From the NCBI GenBank assembly GCA_937138255.1, contig CAKZOU010000037.1:17026-81025 (forward strand): a stretch of 64,000 nucleotides of DNA, written 5' to 3'. The translations under genes and the position numbers were made by a program. Position 1 is the stretch's first letter. Every line of letters begins with the position of its first letter. This document shows, one piece after another, positions 27,018 through 35,586 of this stretch. The notes below the pieces were generated by a model. It saw only the letters and a list, made by a program, of their open reading frames with translations. It was not told the DNA's origin and did no database searches. Origin of the DNA: an uncultured Paracoccaceae bacterium (GTDB taxonomy: Bacteria > Pseudomonadota > Alphaproteobacteria > Rhodobacterales > Rhodobacteraceae).

Positions 27018-27389
27018 ATGAGCCCGAACGAATTGCAGGATCTGATCGACAAGGTCGCCCGAATGGCGCGGCGGCGGCTGGGTGTGCGCGGTCGGACGGC
27101 CGAGATCCGGCTCACCCGCGCCGCGCGTTTGATGCCATCAGATCTGCGCCGCGATATGCAATTTCTGGCCGATGCCGCGCCGATGGCTCTGTCTCCCAAA
27201 CTGTCCAACATGGTCGATGGGGCTAGGGCCGAGCGCGCCGCCGCCGCCGTCATGGCTCACTTGCGCGGCCTCGATCGGGGCCGGGAACGCTCCGCCGCGA
27301 TGCTGCGCTGGGTTGGCTGGGCGGGCTTTTACGCGCTACTCGCGGTCGGCGCGGTTGCTTTCATAGCCCTCGGCCGCGGGCTCGTCTGA
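27018..27389 (+). CDS. Small basic membrane-anchored protein of unknown function
   Basis: 123 residues. The N-terminal 95 are very basic and helical (for example KVARMARRRLGVRGR) and the C-terminus is one membrane helix (about 97-118, VGWAGFYALLAVGAVAFIAL). It begins 79 bp from the divergent esterase gene. Its last 54 bp overlap the end of the convergent DUF817 gene. No family recognised. Confidence 0.6.
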   Translation: MSPNELQDLIDKVARMARRRLGVRGRTAEIRLTRAARLMPSDLRRDMQFLADAAPMALSPKLSNMVDGARAERAAAAVMAHLRGLDRGRERSAAMLRWVGWAGFYALLAVGAVAFIALGRGLV

Positions 27390-28196
27390 GCGGGGCCGCA
27401 CCACAACGGTCACGGTGATGAAGGCAACGTAAAGCAGCAGATACCAGCTCCCCATCTTCGACAGGCTGGCGAAGGAGCTGACGTGTTTGCCAGAATAGAC
27501 CCAAGTGCCTGTGAGCGTGCCGATATTCTCGGCCAGCCAGAGGAAAAAGCTCGATAGAGCACCGGCCAGAACAAGGTTCATCCGGTGGCGACGGCCGACC
27601 CTGTAGGAGATCATCGTTCGTCCATAGACCGCAACGGTCGCGGCAATGAGCGCAAGCCTCAGATCCCAGATGAAATGATGGGTGAAGAAGTTCGCATAAA
27701 TGGCCAGAGCCAAGAGAAATGTCAGCCCAATCGGCGGATAGGGGGCAAAGCGCATCTCGAAAAGCCGGATCACGCGGGCGATGAAACTGCCGACCGAGGC
27801 ATACATAAAGCCGGAAAAGAGCGGCACGTCGAAGAGTTTGAACAGGGCCGGTTCGGGATAGGCCCAGCTGCCGGCAGAGACCTTGAACCACTCCATCACG
27901 GTGCCGGTCAGATGAAAGAGAAGGATGACCTTGGCTTCCTCAAATGTCTCAAGGCGGAAGATCAGGAACAGCGCCTGTGTGACCAGCGCAAACCCCAAGA
28001 GCGCATCATAGCGGGCGATTGGCCAGTCCGCCTGCCAGAAGGCTTTCGATGCGATGATCGCCCCGAGCATCAGCCCGCCAAAGAGGCTCGCCCAGCCCAT
28101 CTTGAGGCCGAACATGATGAATTCCGCAAGGCCGTGCGACAGGCGCGTGCGCATCCAGCGGCCAAGGTGTTTCTCAAGGGGGCGAGTTTGAAGCAT
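27336..28196 (-). CDS. DUF817 integral membrane protein
   Basis: 286 residues from the ATG at 28196; a GTG 15 bp earlier is also in frame. About eight hydrophobic segments are visible. The signature VMEWFKVSAGSWAYPEP followed by PLFSGFMYASVGSFIAR identifies the DUF817 family. The C-terminus is polar. Function unknown. It ends by overlapping the convergent small gene by 54 bp. Confidence 0.8.
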   Translation of the reverse strand: MLQTRPLEKHLGRWMRTRLSHGLAEFIMFGLKMGWASLFGGLMLGAIIASKAFWQADWPIARYDALLGFALVTQALFLIFRLETFEEAKVILLFHLTGTVMEWFKVSAGSWAYPEPALFKLFDVPLFSGFMYASVGSFIARVIRLFEMRFAPYPPIGLTFLLALAIYANFFTHHFIWDLRLALIAATVAVYGRTMISYRVGRRHRMNLVLAGALSSFFLWLAENIGTLTGTWVYSGKHVSSFASLSKMGSWYLLLYVAFITVTVVVRPRSDEPAAEGYESNRADRE

Positions 28197-28200
28197 GGCG

Positions 28201-28240
28201 CAGAAAAGCACAGGCTGCCGGTATTGCCAACGGCAGCCTG
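28201..28240 (-). terminator. glyA terminator
   Basis: A perfect 10-bp stem (CAGGCTGCCG 28211-28220, CGGCAGCCTG 28231-28240) with a 10-nt loop is followed on the minus strand by TGCTTTTCTG. It lies 21 bp beyond the glyA stop. Confidence 0.75.
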
Positions 28241-28261
28241 TTTGAGAATATCAGTATCCGA

Positions 28262-29557
28262 TCAGAGGTTTTGATAGAGCGGGAAGCGCTCGCACAGCGC
28301 CTCGACGCCGGCCTTCACACGGGCCTCGACCTCGGCGTTGCCCTCAGGGCCATTGGTGGCAAGGCCATCGACCACTTCCACGATCCAATCGGCGATCTGA
28401 CGGAACTCGGCCTCGCCGAAGCCACGGGTCGTCCCTGCCGGCGTGCCGAGGCGGACGCCCGAGGTTACGGTCGGCTTTTCGGGATCGAAGGGGATGCCGT
28501 TCTTGTTGCAGGTGATATGGGCGCGGCCAAGGGCCTTTTCGGTCTCGTTGCCCTTCACGCCCTTGGGGCGCAGGTCAACAAGCATCACGTGGCTGTCGGT
28601 GCCGCCGGTGACGATATCGAGGCCGCCCTTCATCAGCTGGTCGGCCAGTGCCTTGGCGTTGGCGACAACCGCCTCCTGATAGGCGCGGAATTCGGGGCGA
28701 AGTGCTTCGCCAAAGGCCACGGCCTTGGCGGCGATGACGTGCATCAGCGGGCCGCCCTGAATGCCGGGGAAGATGGCCGAGTTGATCTTCTTGGCGATGT
28801 CTTCGTCGTTGGTGAAGATCGCGCCGCCGCGCGGGCCGCGCAGGGTCTTGTGGGTGGTGGTGGTCGCCACATGGGCGTGCGGGAAGGGCGAAGGATAGAT
28901 GCCCGCCGCGACGAGGCCCGCGAAGTGGGCCATGTCGACCATCAGAAGCGCGCCCACGCTATCGGCAATCTCGCGCATCCGGGCGAAATCGATGATGCGC
29001 GGAATGGCCGAGCCGCCCGCGATCAGGAGCTTGGGGTTATGTTCTTTGGCCAGCGCGGCGATCTGGTCGTAATCGATCTGGCTGTCCTGCTGGCGCACGC
29101 CATACTGGACCGCGTTGAACCACTTGCCCGATTGGTTCGGCTTGGCGCCGTGGGTCAGGTGGCCGCCGGCATCGAGGCTCATGCCGAGGATGGTATCGCC
29201 CGGCTTCAAAAGCGCCTGATAGACACCTTGGTTGGCCTGGCTGCCCGAGTTGGGCTGGACGTTGGCATAGGTGCAGCCAAACATCTTGCAGGCGCGCTCG
29301 ATGGCAAGGTTTTCAGCCACGTCGACAAACTCGCAACCGCCGTAGTAGCGTTTGCCCGGATAGCCCTCGGCATATTTGTTGGTCATCACCGAACCCTGCG
29401 CCTCCATCACGGCGGCGGAGACGATGTTCTCCGAGGCGATCAGCTCGATCTCGTGGCGCTGACGGCCAAGTTCGCCACGGATAGCGGCGCTGATCTCGGG
29501 ATCGCGGGTCGCAAGGCTTTCGGTGAAAAAGCCGGAATCGCGGGTCTTGGCGGTCAT
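28262..29557 (-). CDS. glyA: Serine hydroxymethyltransferase
   Basis: 431 residues. Interconverts serine and glycine while charging tetrahydrofolate. The PLP lysine is in [12 protein letters not shown]; other marks are [11 protein letters not shown] near the N-terminus, [15 protein letters not shown] and [15 protein letters not shown]. Standard length. It shares the window with the glycine-cleavage operon but is about 20 kb away. A 14-bp palindrome lies 50 bp upstream. Confidence 0.96.
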   Translation of the reverse strand: MTAKTRDSGFFTESLATRDPEISAAIRGELGRQRHEIELIASENIVSAAVMEAQGSVMTNKYAEGYPGKRYYGGCEFVDVAENLAIERACKMFGCTYANVQPNSGSQANQGVYQALLKPGDTILGMSLDAGGHLTHGAKPNQSGKWFNAVQYGVRQQDSQIDYDQIAALAKEHNPKLLIAGGSAIPRIIDFARMREIADSVGALLMVDMAHFAGLVAAGIYPSPFPHAHVATTTTHKTLRGPRGGAIFTNDEDIAKKINSAIFPGIQGGPLMHVIAAKAVAFGEALRPEFRAYQEAVVANAKALADQLMKGGLDIVTGGTDSHVMLVDLRPKGVKGNETEKALGRAHITCNKNGIPFDPEKPTVTSGVRLGTPAGTTRGFGEAEFRQIADWIVEVVDGLATNGPEGNAEVEARVKAGVEALCERFPLYQNL

Positions 29558-29607
29558 GTTCTCAAATCCTGTTGGCGAGAGGGGTTTGGCGGAGGGATAG
29601 GCCGAAG

Positions 29608-29621
29608 TTTCCTATAGGAAA
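29608..29621. promoter_or_regulatory. Palindrome TTTCCTATAGGAAA in glyA-nadK divergent promoter
   Basis: A perfect 14-bp palindrome centred 57 bp upstream of the glyA start codon and 114 bp upstream of nadK. It could be an operator; no consensus is recognised. Confidence 0.4.
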
Positions 29622-29728
29622 ACCCTCAAAGCGACAGGTTTTCACGGGTTGCCGCCATTCGTCGCACCCTTTGCGCGACTTGCGTTTCCTTTCGGCACGG
29701 GTCAACACTTTTGGAAACGAGGAGTGCC

Positions 29729-30496
29729 ATGCACGAAAGACCGAAAATCGCCTTCGTCGCCAGCGACTCGCCCCTTGCCCAAGAGGCGCGGGCGGTGCTG
29801 TCGGGCCGCTATGGCAACGTCGCGCTCGACAAGGCCGAAGTGATCGTCGCGCTCGGGGGCGATGGCTTCATGCTGCATACCCTGCATGAGACCGAATCCC
29901 TCGATGTGCCGGTCTACGGGATGAACCGTGGCACGGTCGGCTTTCTGATGAACGAATATCACGAAGACGATCTTCTGTTCCGGCTGGCGGCAGCCGAGGA
30001 AGAAGCCATCAATCCGCTGACGATGGTGGCGACAACCGTTGGCGGGCGCGAACATCGGGCGCTGGCGATCAACGAGGTCTCGCTTCTGCGCGCCGGTCCG
30101 CAGGCGGCGCGGCTGCGGATCACCGTGGATGGGCGGCTCAGAATGTCAGAGCTGGTTTGCGACGGTGCACTTGTGGCCACACCTGCCGGTTCGACCGCCT
30201 ACAACTATTCCGCCCACGGTCCGATCCTACCCATCGGCTCAGACGTTCTGGCGCTGACAGCGATGGCCGCTTTCCGCCCCCGCCGCTGGCGCGGCGCGCT
30301 TCTGCCGAAATCGGCGGTGGTTCAGTTCGACGTGATCGACCCCGACAAACGCCCCGTCATGGCCGATGCCGATGGCAACTCGGTGCGCGATGTTTCGCGG
30401 GTGGTGATCCGCAGCGAACCGGCGATCACCCACCGGATCCTCTTCGACCCCGGTCACGGGCTCGAAGAGCGGCTCATCCAAGAGCAGTTCGTCTGA
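29729..30496 (+). CDS. nadK: NAD kinase
   Basis: 255 residues from the ATG with GAGGAG upstream; an in-frame ATG 18 bp earlier lacks one. Phosphorylates NAD to NADP. The catalytic GGDG motif (VALGGDGFM) and the second conserved block GALVATPAGSTAYNYSAHGPIL with NEVSLLR are present. Standard short alphaproteobacterial form. Divergent from glyA. Confidence 0.93.
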   Translation: MHERPKIAFVASDSPLAQEARAVLSGRYGNVALDKAEVIVALGGDGFMLHTLHETESLDVPVYGMNRGTVGFLMNEYHEDDLLFRLAAAEEEAINPLTMVATTVGGREHRALAINEVSLLRAGPQAARLRITVDGRLRMSELVCDGALVATPAGSTAYNYSAHGPILPIGSDVLALTAMAAFRPRRWRGALLPKSAVVQFDVIDPDKRPVMADADGNSVRDVSRVVIRSEPAITHRILFDPGHGLEERLIQEQFV

Positions 30497-30498
30497 GA

Positions 30499-30924
30499 TC
30501 AGGCAAAAGTCGCGACCGCCATGATCACGGCGAGAAGCGAAAAGAGGCCCGAGATCATGCCGAGCATCGCCATGGTCTTGCGGTTGGGCGGCGTGCCCGT
30601 GCGGCTGGCGGTAATCGCTTTATACTGGGCCATCAGCGCCGCGATGGTGACGATCACCACGAAGATCATCTTGACCGAGAAGCTGCCCGGCAACGCGCCA
30701 AGGCCGCCGTCGTGATACCCTTGCAGCATCCAGATGCCGGTGATCCACAGCAGGATCAGCCCGACAAAGCTCGCCCGACCGATCTTGCGCTGCATCGCGC
30801 CAAGAACCTTGGCCCCCGCAGGCTCGGCCCCGGCCATCATGCGGCCCGCAATCATATTGCCAACGCCGCCGCCAAGCCCGAGGGCAAGGCCGATAAGATG
30901 AAGAACGAGCAATGTCTTGAACAT
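30499..30924 (-). CDS. Four-helix membrane protein of unknown function
   Basis: 141 residues with four predicted membrane helices (about 5-27, 51-68, 81-102, 118-139). The Gly-rich first helix (LIGLALGLGGGVGNM) and a conserved-looking R in GRASFVG are noticeable. It ends 2 bp from the nadK stop (convergent). No family named with confidence; it resembles short CopD/DUF2269-like membrane proteins. Confidence 0.6.
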   Translation of the reverse strand: MFKTLLVLHLIGLALGLGGGVGNMIAGRMMAGAEPAGAKVLGAMQRKIGRASFVGLILLWITGIWMLQGYHDGGLGALPGSFSVKMIFVVIVTIAALMAQYKAITASRTGTPPNRKTMAMLGMISGLFSLLAVIMAVATFA

Positions 30925-30992
30925 GAGAAATCCCTTCGCGCTAGATTTCCCACGATGTTAGCGTCCCCGCCCCCTTCGCCGCAAGAACCGAA

Positions 30993-31014
30993 AAGGGCGC
31001 CCGAAGGCGCCCTT
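30993..31014 (-). terminator. prpE terminator
   Basis: The stem AAGGGCGCC (30993-31001)/GGCGCCCTT (31006-31014) with a 4-nt loop is followed on the minus strand by TTCGGTTCTT. It lies 22 bp past the prpE stop. Confidence 0.7.
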
Positions 31015-31036
31015 ACGTCAACCTGCCTGGGCTGTG

Positions 31037-32929
31037 TCAGCCCTTGGCATATCCAAGCGGCTGAAGCGCCAGCCGGATTTCATCAAGGATTGCCGGATCG
31101 TCGATCGTCGCCGGCATCTTGTAGTCCTGATTGTCGGCAATCTTGACCATGGTCGCCCGCAGGATCTTGCCCGAACGGGTCTTGGGCAAGCGATCCACCA
31201 CAACGGCCAGCTTGAAGGCCGCCACAGGGCCGATCTTTTCCCGCACCAGCTTCACGACCTCTCTGACGATCTCGTCATGCGGCCGGTTGCAGCCCTTGTT
31301 GAGGCAAAGGAACCCCAGCGGCAACTGGCCCTTCAACTCGTCGCTGACGCCAATCACCGCGCATTCGGCCACATCCTCGTGCGAGGCAAGAACCTCTTCC
31401 ATCGCGCCTGTGGAAAGCCGGTGACCCGCCACGTTGATCACGTCATCGGTGCGGGCCATGATGTAGAGGTATCCGTCCTCGTCGATCATCCCCGCATCGC
31501 CCGTTTCGTAATAGCCGGGGAAAGTGGTGAGATAGGATTTGCGGAACCGCGCCTCGGCGTTCCAGAGCGTCGGCAGCGTTCCCGGCGGCAACGGCAGCTT
31601 GATGACGATCGCCCCCAACTCGCCCCGCTTCATCTCCTTGCCGCCCTCGTCCAACACGCGGATATCGAAGCCGGGCAGCGCCACGGAAGGGGAGCCCACC
31701 TTCACAGGAAGAAGCTCGATCCCCACCGGATTGCACACGGCCGGATAGCCGATCTCGGTTTGCCACCAATGGTCGATCACCGGAACGCCAAGCGTGCGCT
31801 GGGCCCAGTGGATCGTGTCGGGATCGGCCCGCTCGCCGGCAAGGTAAAGAATGTTGAGACAGGAAATATCATAGTCCTTGATCAACTCGCCCTTCGGATC
31901 GTCGCGCTTGATGGCGCGGAAGGCGGTGGGCGCGGTGAAAAAGCTGCGCACATTATGCTCGGAAATCACCCGCCAGAAGGTCCCGGCGTCCGGCGTGCCC
32001 ACGGGCTTGCCCTCGAACACGATGGTGGTGTTGCCGTGAATGAGCGGCCCATAGCAGATATAGCTGTGGCCGACGACCCAGCCCACGTCCGACGCCGCCC
32101 AGAACACATCACCGGGATCGACGTTATAGACGTTCTTCATCGTCCAGTTCAGCGCCACCAGATGCCCGCCTGTGGGCCGGACAACACCCTTGGGCGCGCC
32201 GGTCGTGCCCGAGGTGTAAAGGATATAGGCCGGATGCGAGCCTTCGACCGGCACACACTCCGCCGGGCTCACGCCTTCCTGCGCGGCGTTCCAATCCACA
32301 TCACGGCCCGCGATCAGCGCGGCAGGTTTCTCTTGCCGCTGGAAGATCACACAAAACTCGGGCTTGTGCTTGGCCAGTTCGATTGCGCCATCAAGGAGCG
32401 GCTTGTAATCCACAACCCGCCCCGGCTCGAGCCCGCAAGAGGCCGCGATGATCGCCTTCGGCGTCGCATCGTCGATCCGCACGGCGAGCTCGTTGGCCGC
32501 AAAGCCGCCGAACACCACCGAATGCACCGCCCCGATCCGCGCACAAGCCAGCATGGCCACCAGCGCCTCGGGCACCATCGGCATATAGATGATGACCCGG
32601 TCGCCCTTGGCCACACCCTTCGCCGCGAGCGCGCCTGCAAACAAGGCCACCTTGTCGCGCATCTCGGCATAGGTGAACTTGGCCTTCGTGCCGGTGATCG
32701 GGCTGTCATAGATCACAGCCACCTGCTCGGCCTGGCCATTCTCCACATGGCGATCCAGTGCATTGTAGCAGGCGTTCACCTTGCCATCGGTGAACCACTC
32801 ATAAAGAGGAGCCTTGCTGTCATTCAGCGCACGCGATGGCATCTCGACCCAGTCGATCGCCTTGGCGGCCTCCATCCAGAACGCCTCGGGGTCGGCCTTC
32901 CAGGCGCCATAGACCTCATCATATCCCAT
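31037..32929 (-). CDS. prpE: Propionyl-CoA synthetase
   Basis: 630 residues from the ATG with GGAGGAGACTGCG upstream. It activates propionate (and probably other short acids) to the CoA thioester through an acyl-adenylate. AMP-binding motifs are YTSGTTGAPKG, WQTEIGYP, ETGDAG and the C-terminal catalytic lysine in RLPKTRSGKILR. The N-terminus GYDEVYGAWKADPEAFW is that of Rhodobacter-type PrpE rather than Acs. The roughly 290-bp upstream region is rich in TGCAAA boxes, a likely control region. Confidence 0.9.
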   Translation of the reverse strand: MGYDEVYGAWKADPEAFWMEAAKAIDWVEMPSRALNDSKAPLYEWFTDGKVNACYNALDRHVENGQAEQVAVIYDSPITGTKAKFTYAEMRDKVALFAGALAAKGVAKGDRVIIYMPMVPEALVAMLACARIGAVHSVVFGGFAANELAVRIDDATPKAIIAASCGLEPGRVVDYKPLLDGAIELAKHKPEFCVIFQRQEKPAALIAGRDVDWNAAQEGVSPAECVPVEGSHPAYILYTSGTTGAPKGVVRPTGGHLVALNWTMKNVYNVDPGDVFWAASDVGWVVGHSYICYGPLIHGNTTIVFEGKPVGTPDAGTFWRVISEHNVRSFFTAPTAFRAIKRDDPKGELIKDYDISCLNILYLAGERADPDTIHWAQRTLGVPVIDHWWQTEIGYPAVCNPVGIELLPVKVGSPSVALPGFDIRVLDEGGKEMKRGELGAIVIKLPLPPGTLPTLWNAEARFRKSYLTTFPGYYETGDAGMIDEDGYLYIMARTDDVINVAGHRLSTGAMEEVLASHEDVAECAVIGVSDELKGQLPLGFLCLNKGCNRPHDEIVREVVKLVREKIGPVAAFKLAVVVDRLPKTRSGKILRATMVKIADNQDYKMPATIDDPAILDEIRLALQPLGYAKG

Positions 32930-33025
32930 CGCAGTCTCCTCCACTGACCTTGGCAAAGGTGTTAGGGACTGCGCCGCCCCCGGGCAAGACAGTTACCGGT
33001 CACAGCGGCGGAATGGCGCGATAAA

Positions 33026-33133
33026 TTTGCAGAACTTGCCGAAATCACCTGCAAATTTTTGCAAACCACCGCAGATCAAGGGTATTTTCGCAAAGCCACC
33101 CAGTCTCTGCAAATCTGCAAACCGGGCTTTGCC
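33026..33133 (-). promoter_or_regulatory. TGCAAA-box cluster upstream of prpE (ScfR/PccR-type candidate)
   Basis: Within about 110 bp upstream of prpE are TTTGCAG (33026-33032), TGCAAA at 33050-33055 and 33060-33065 (the second embedded in the palindrome TTTGCAAA 33058-33065), CGCAAA (33089-33094), TGCAAA at 33108-33113 and 33116-33121, and TTTGCC (33128-33133). From memory, short-chain fatty acyl-CoA regulators of Rhodobacteraceae act at TTTGCAAA motifs, which fits control of propionate activation. Confidence 0.6.
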
Positions 33134-33150
33134 AACCCGCCGACTCATCA

Positions 33151-33220
33151 CATCTTCTTTTGGCCCCGAAATACTCCGGGGTGAATGGGCCGTCAGGCCC
33201 AGAGGGGCAGAGCCCCTCCC
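33151..33220 (-). repeat. Dispersed intergenic repeat, copy A (after maeB)
   Basis: Read on the minus strand from the maeB stop codon, it contains GGGGCTCTGCCCC (a hairpin), then CCCATTCACCCCGGAGTATTT, then GGCCAAAAGAAGA. A second copy in opposite genomic orientation follows the MATE gene stop at about 57919-57981. Both copies start at the stop codon of the upstream gene. Confidence 0.75.
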
Positions 33221-35500
33221 TTACCCGTAATGCGCCACCGGCGTTCCGGCGATGGCCGACATATTGAGAAGGCCCCGCGGCGTGATCGAAGGCGTCACGA
33301 TATGCGCCCGGTTGCCCATCCCCATCAGGATCGGCCCGACCTCAAGGCCGTTGCCCTTCATCTTGAGGATATTCCGCACGCCCGAGGCCGCATCGGAATT
33401 GGCAAAGACCAACACGTTCGCGGGGCCCACAAGGCGGCTGCCGGGGAAGATCCGCTCGCGCAGATCGACGTCGAGGGCCGAGTCGACATGCATCTCGCCC
33501 TCATAGATGAAATCGCGGGGCTGGCTGTCGAGGATCTCGAGTGCCCCGCGCATCCGGCGGCCGGTGTCGATATCCATGTTGCCAAACTGCGAATGCGAAC
33601 ACAGCGCGATATTCGGCGTCACGCCAAAACGACGCACATGGCGGGCGCAGCCAATCACGGTCTCGGCGATTTGCTCGGGCGTGGGGCTCGGGTGAACCTG
33701 CGTGTCGGCGATGAAGAGCGGCCCATCCTCAAGGATCATCAGGCTCAGCGCCGCCACGGGATGCAACCCGCCACGGCCAAGCACCTGGTTCACATAATTG
33801 AGGTGCCAGAGAAACTGCCCGAAGGTGCCGCAGATCATGCTGTCGGCCTCGTCGCGATGGACCATGATCGCGGCAATCGCGGTCGTGTTGGTGCGCATGA
33901 TCGCCTTGGCGATGTCGGGCGTCGCACCCTGTCGCGCCATCAGATCATGATAGGTGCCCCAATAGTCGCGATAGCGCGGGTCGTTCTCGGGATTGACGAT
34001 CTGGAAATCGGTCAGCGGCCGGATCTTGAGGCCCGCGCGTTCACAGCGCCGCTCGATCACCTCGGGGCGGCCGATCAGGATCGGCGTATCTGTCGTCTCT
34101 TCCATGATCGCTTGGGCCGCACGCAACACGCGCTCGTCCTCGCCCTCGGCAAAGACGATGCGGCGGGTGGCGGTGCGGGCGGCCTCGAACACGGGCCGCA
34201 TGATCATGGCCGAACGGAACACAGAGCCATCAAGCTTCTGCTTGTAGGCCGCCATGTCCTCGAGCGGGCGTTTCGCCACGCCGGTTTCCATCGCTGCCTT
34301 GGCAACGGCGCTGGCGACGACGCCGATCAGGCGCGGGTCGAAGGGCTTGGGGATCAGATAGTCGGCCCCGAAGGTCAGCTTTTCGCCGGAATAGGCGGCG
34401 GCGGCCTCGGCGCTCGTGGTGGCGCGGGCCAGCGCCGCGATGCCTTCGATACAGGCGAGCTTCATCTCGTCGTTGATCTCGGTCGCGCCCACATCCAGCG
34501 CGCCACGGAAGATGAACGGAAAGCACAGGACGTTATTGACCTGATTGGGATAATCGCTCCGCCCGGTGGCGATGATCGCATCGGGCGCCACGGCGCGGGC
34601 ATCCTCGGGCGTGATCTCGGGCGTGGGGTTCGCAAGCGCGAAGATAATCGGGCGCGAGGCCATCTTGGCGACCATCTCGGGCTTCAACACGCCGGGGCCC
34701 GAAAGGCCGAGGAAGAGGTCGGCCCCCTCGATCACATCCGACAGGCTCGCAGGCGTGGTGCCTTGGGCATAGTCGGCCTTCTGCGGCGTCATGTCCTTCT
34801 CGCGGCCCTTATAGACAAGGCCTTCGAGATCGCAGAGCCACACATTCTCGCGCTTTACGCCAAGCTTGAGCAGCATGTTGAGGCAGGCAATCCCTGCTGC
34901 CCCGCCACCGGTGGAGACAACCTTGATATCCTCGAACGCCTTGCCGGCAACGTGCAGCGCATTGGTCGCCGCGGCACCAACGACGATGGCGGTGCCGTGC
35001 TGGTCGTCGTGGAATACTGGAATATTCATTCGCTTACGGCAGATTTCCTCGACGATGAAGCAATCAGGCGCTTTGATGTCTTCAAGGTTGATCGCGCCGA
35101 AGGTCGGCTCGAGCGCACAGACGATATCGGCCAGCTTCTCCGGGTTTGGCTCATTCAACTCGATGTCGAAGCAGTCGATATTGGCGAATTTCTTGAAGAG
35201 GACGGCCTTGCCCTCCATCACCGGCTTGGACGCAAGCGCGCCGATATTGCCAAGGCCCAGAACAGCGGTGCCATTGGTGACAACGGCGACAAGATTCCCA
35301 CGCGAGGTATAGTCGAGGGCGGTATCGGGGTCGGCCTTGATTTCGAGGCAGGCCTCGGCCACGCCGGGGCTGTAGGCGCGGGCAAGGTCGCGGCCGTTGG
35401 CGAGCGGCTTGGTGGCCCGGATCTCGAGCTTTCCGGGTTTGGGAAGGCGATGATAGTCCAGCGCCGCCTGACGCAGAGAGTCGCGTTGATTGTCCGACAT
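33221..35500 (-). CDS. maeB: NADP-dependent malic enzyme with C-terminal phosphotransacetylase-like domain
   Basis: 759 residues, the fused MaeB form. Oxidatively decarboxylates malate to pyruvate. The malic-enzyme part covers about 1-430 (YSPGVAEAC, VVTNGTAVLGLGNIGALASKPVMEGK, NIPVFHDDQHGTA). The C-terminal part, about 435-759, is a phosphate-acetyltransferase-like domain that is usually regulatory (acetyl-CoA responsive). A 14-bp palindrome stands just upstream of the start codon. Its 3' end carries a dispersed intergenic repeat. Confidence 0.94.
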   Translation of the reverse strand: MSDNQRDSLRQAALDYHRLPKPGKLEIRATKPLANGRDLARAYSPGVAEACLEIKADPDTALDYTSRGNLVAVVTNGTAVLGLGNIGALASKPVMEGKAVLFKKFANIDCFDIELNEPNPEKLADIVCALEPTFGAINLEDIKAPDCFIVEEICRKRMNIPVFHDDQHGTAIVVGAAATNALHVAGKAFEDIKVVSTGGGAAGIACLNMLLKLGVKRENVWLCDLEGLVYKGREKDMTPQKADYAQGTTPASLSDVIEGADLFLGLSGPGVLKPEMVAKMASRPIIFALANPTPEITPEDARAVAPDAIIATGRSDYPNQVNNVLCFPFIFRGALDVGATEINDEMKLACIEGIAALARATTSAEAAAAYSGEKLTFGADYLIPKPFDPRLIGVVASAVAKAAMETGVAKRPLEDMAAYKQKLDGSVFRSAMIMRPVFEAARTATRRIVFAEGEDERVLRAAQAIMEETTDTPILIGRPEVIERRCERAGLKIRPLTDFQIVNPENDPRYRDYWGTYHDLMARQGATPDIAKAIMRTNTTAIAAIMVHRDEADSMICGTFGQFLWHLNYVNQVLGRGGLHPVAALSLMILEDGPLFIADTQVHPSPTPEQIAETVIGCARHVRRFGVTPNIALCSHSQFGNMDIDTGRRMRGALEILDSQPRDFIYEGEMHVDSALDVDLRERIFPGSRLVGPANVLVFANSDAASGVRNILKMKGNGLEVGPILMGMGNRAHIVTPSITPRGLLNMSAIAGTPVAHYG

Positions 35501-35521
35501 GGAGCACCTCGCCTGAATTTA

Positions 35522-35535
35522 GTTTAACGTTAAAC
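35522..35535. promoter_or_regulatory. Palindromic operator GTTTAACGTTAAAC upstream of maeB
   Basis: A perfect 14-bp palindrome centred 28 bp upstream of the maeB start codon, in the 86-bp divergent gap with the bicupin gene. Position suggests a repressor or activator site for maeB. The regulator is not known. Confidence 0.55.
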
Positions 35536-35541
35536 CAATTT

Positions 35542-35566
35542 GCTTCCGCTGCGGAAGCCCTTTTTG
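35542..35566 (+). terminator. Hairpin plus T5 tract in the maeB-bicupin gap, facing the bicupin gene
   Basis: The arms GCTTCC (35542-35547) and GGAAGC (35553-35558) flank a GCTGC loop, followed by CCTTTTTG. It has intrinsic-terminator form on the plus strand, yet no plus-strand gene lies upstream for more than 4 kb, so it may be a leader attenuator or stop antisense transcription from maeB. Confidence 0.45.
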
Positions 35567-35586
35567 TCCATAAACGCTTTCACTGG

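Noticed and set aside
33185..35527. 780-residue plus-strand open frame opposite maeB
   Set aside because: Shadow of maeB; no domain or ribosome-binding site.
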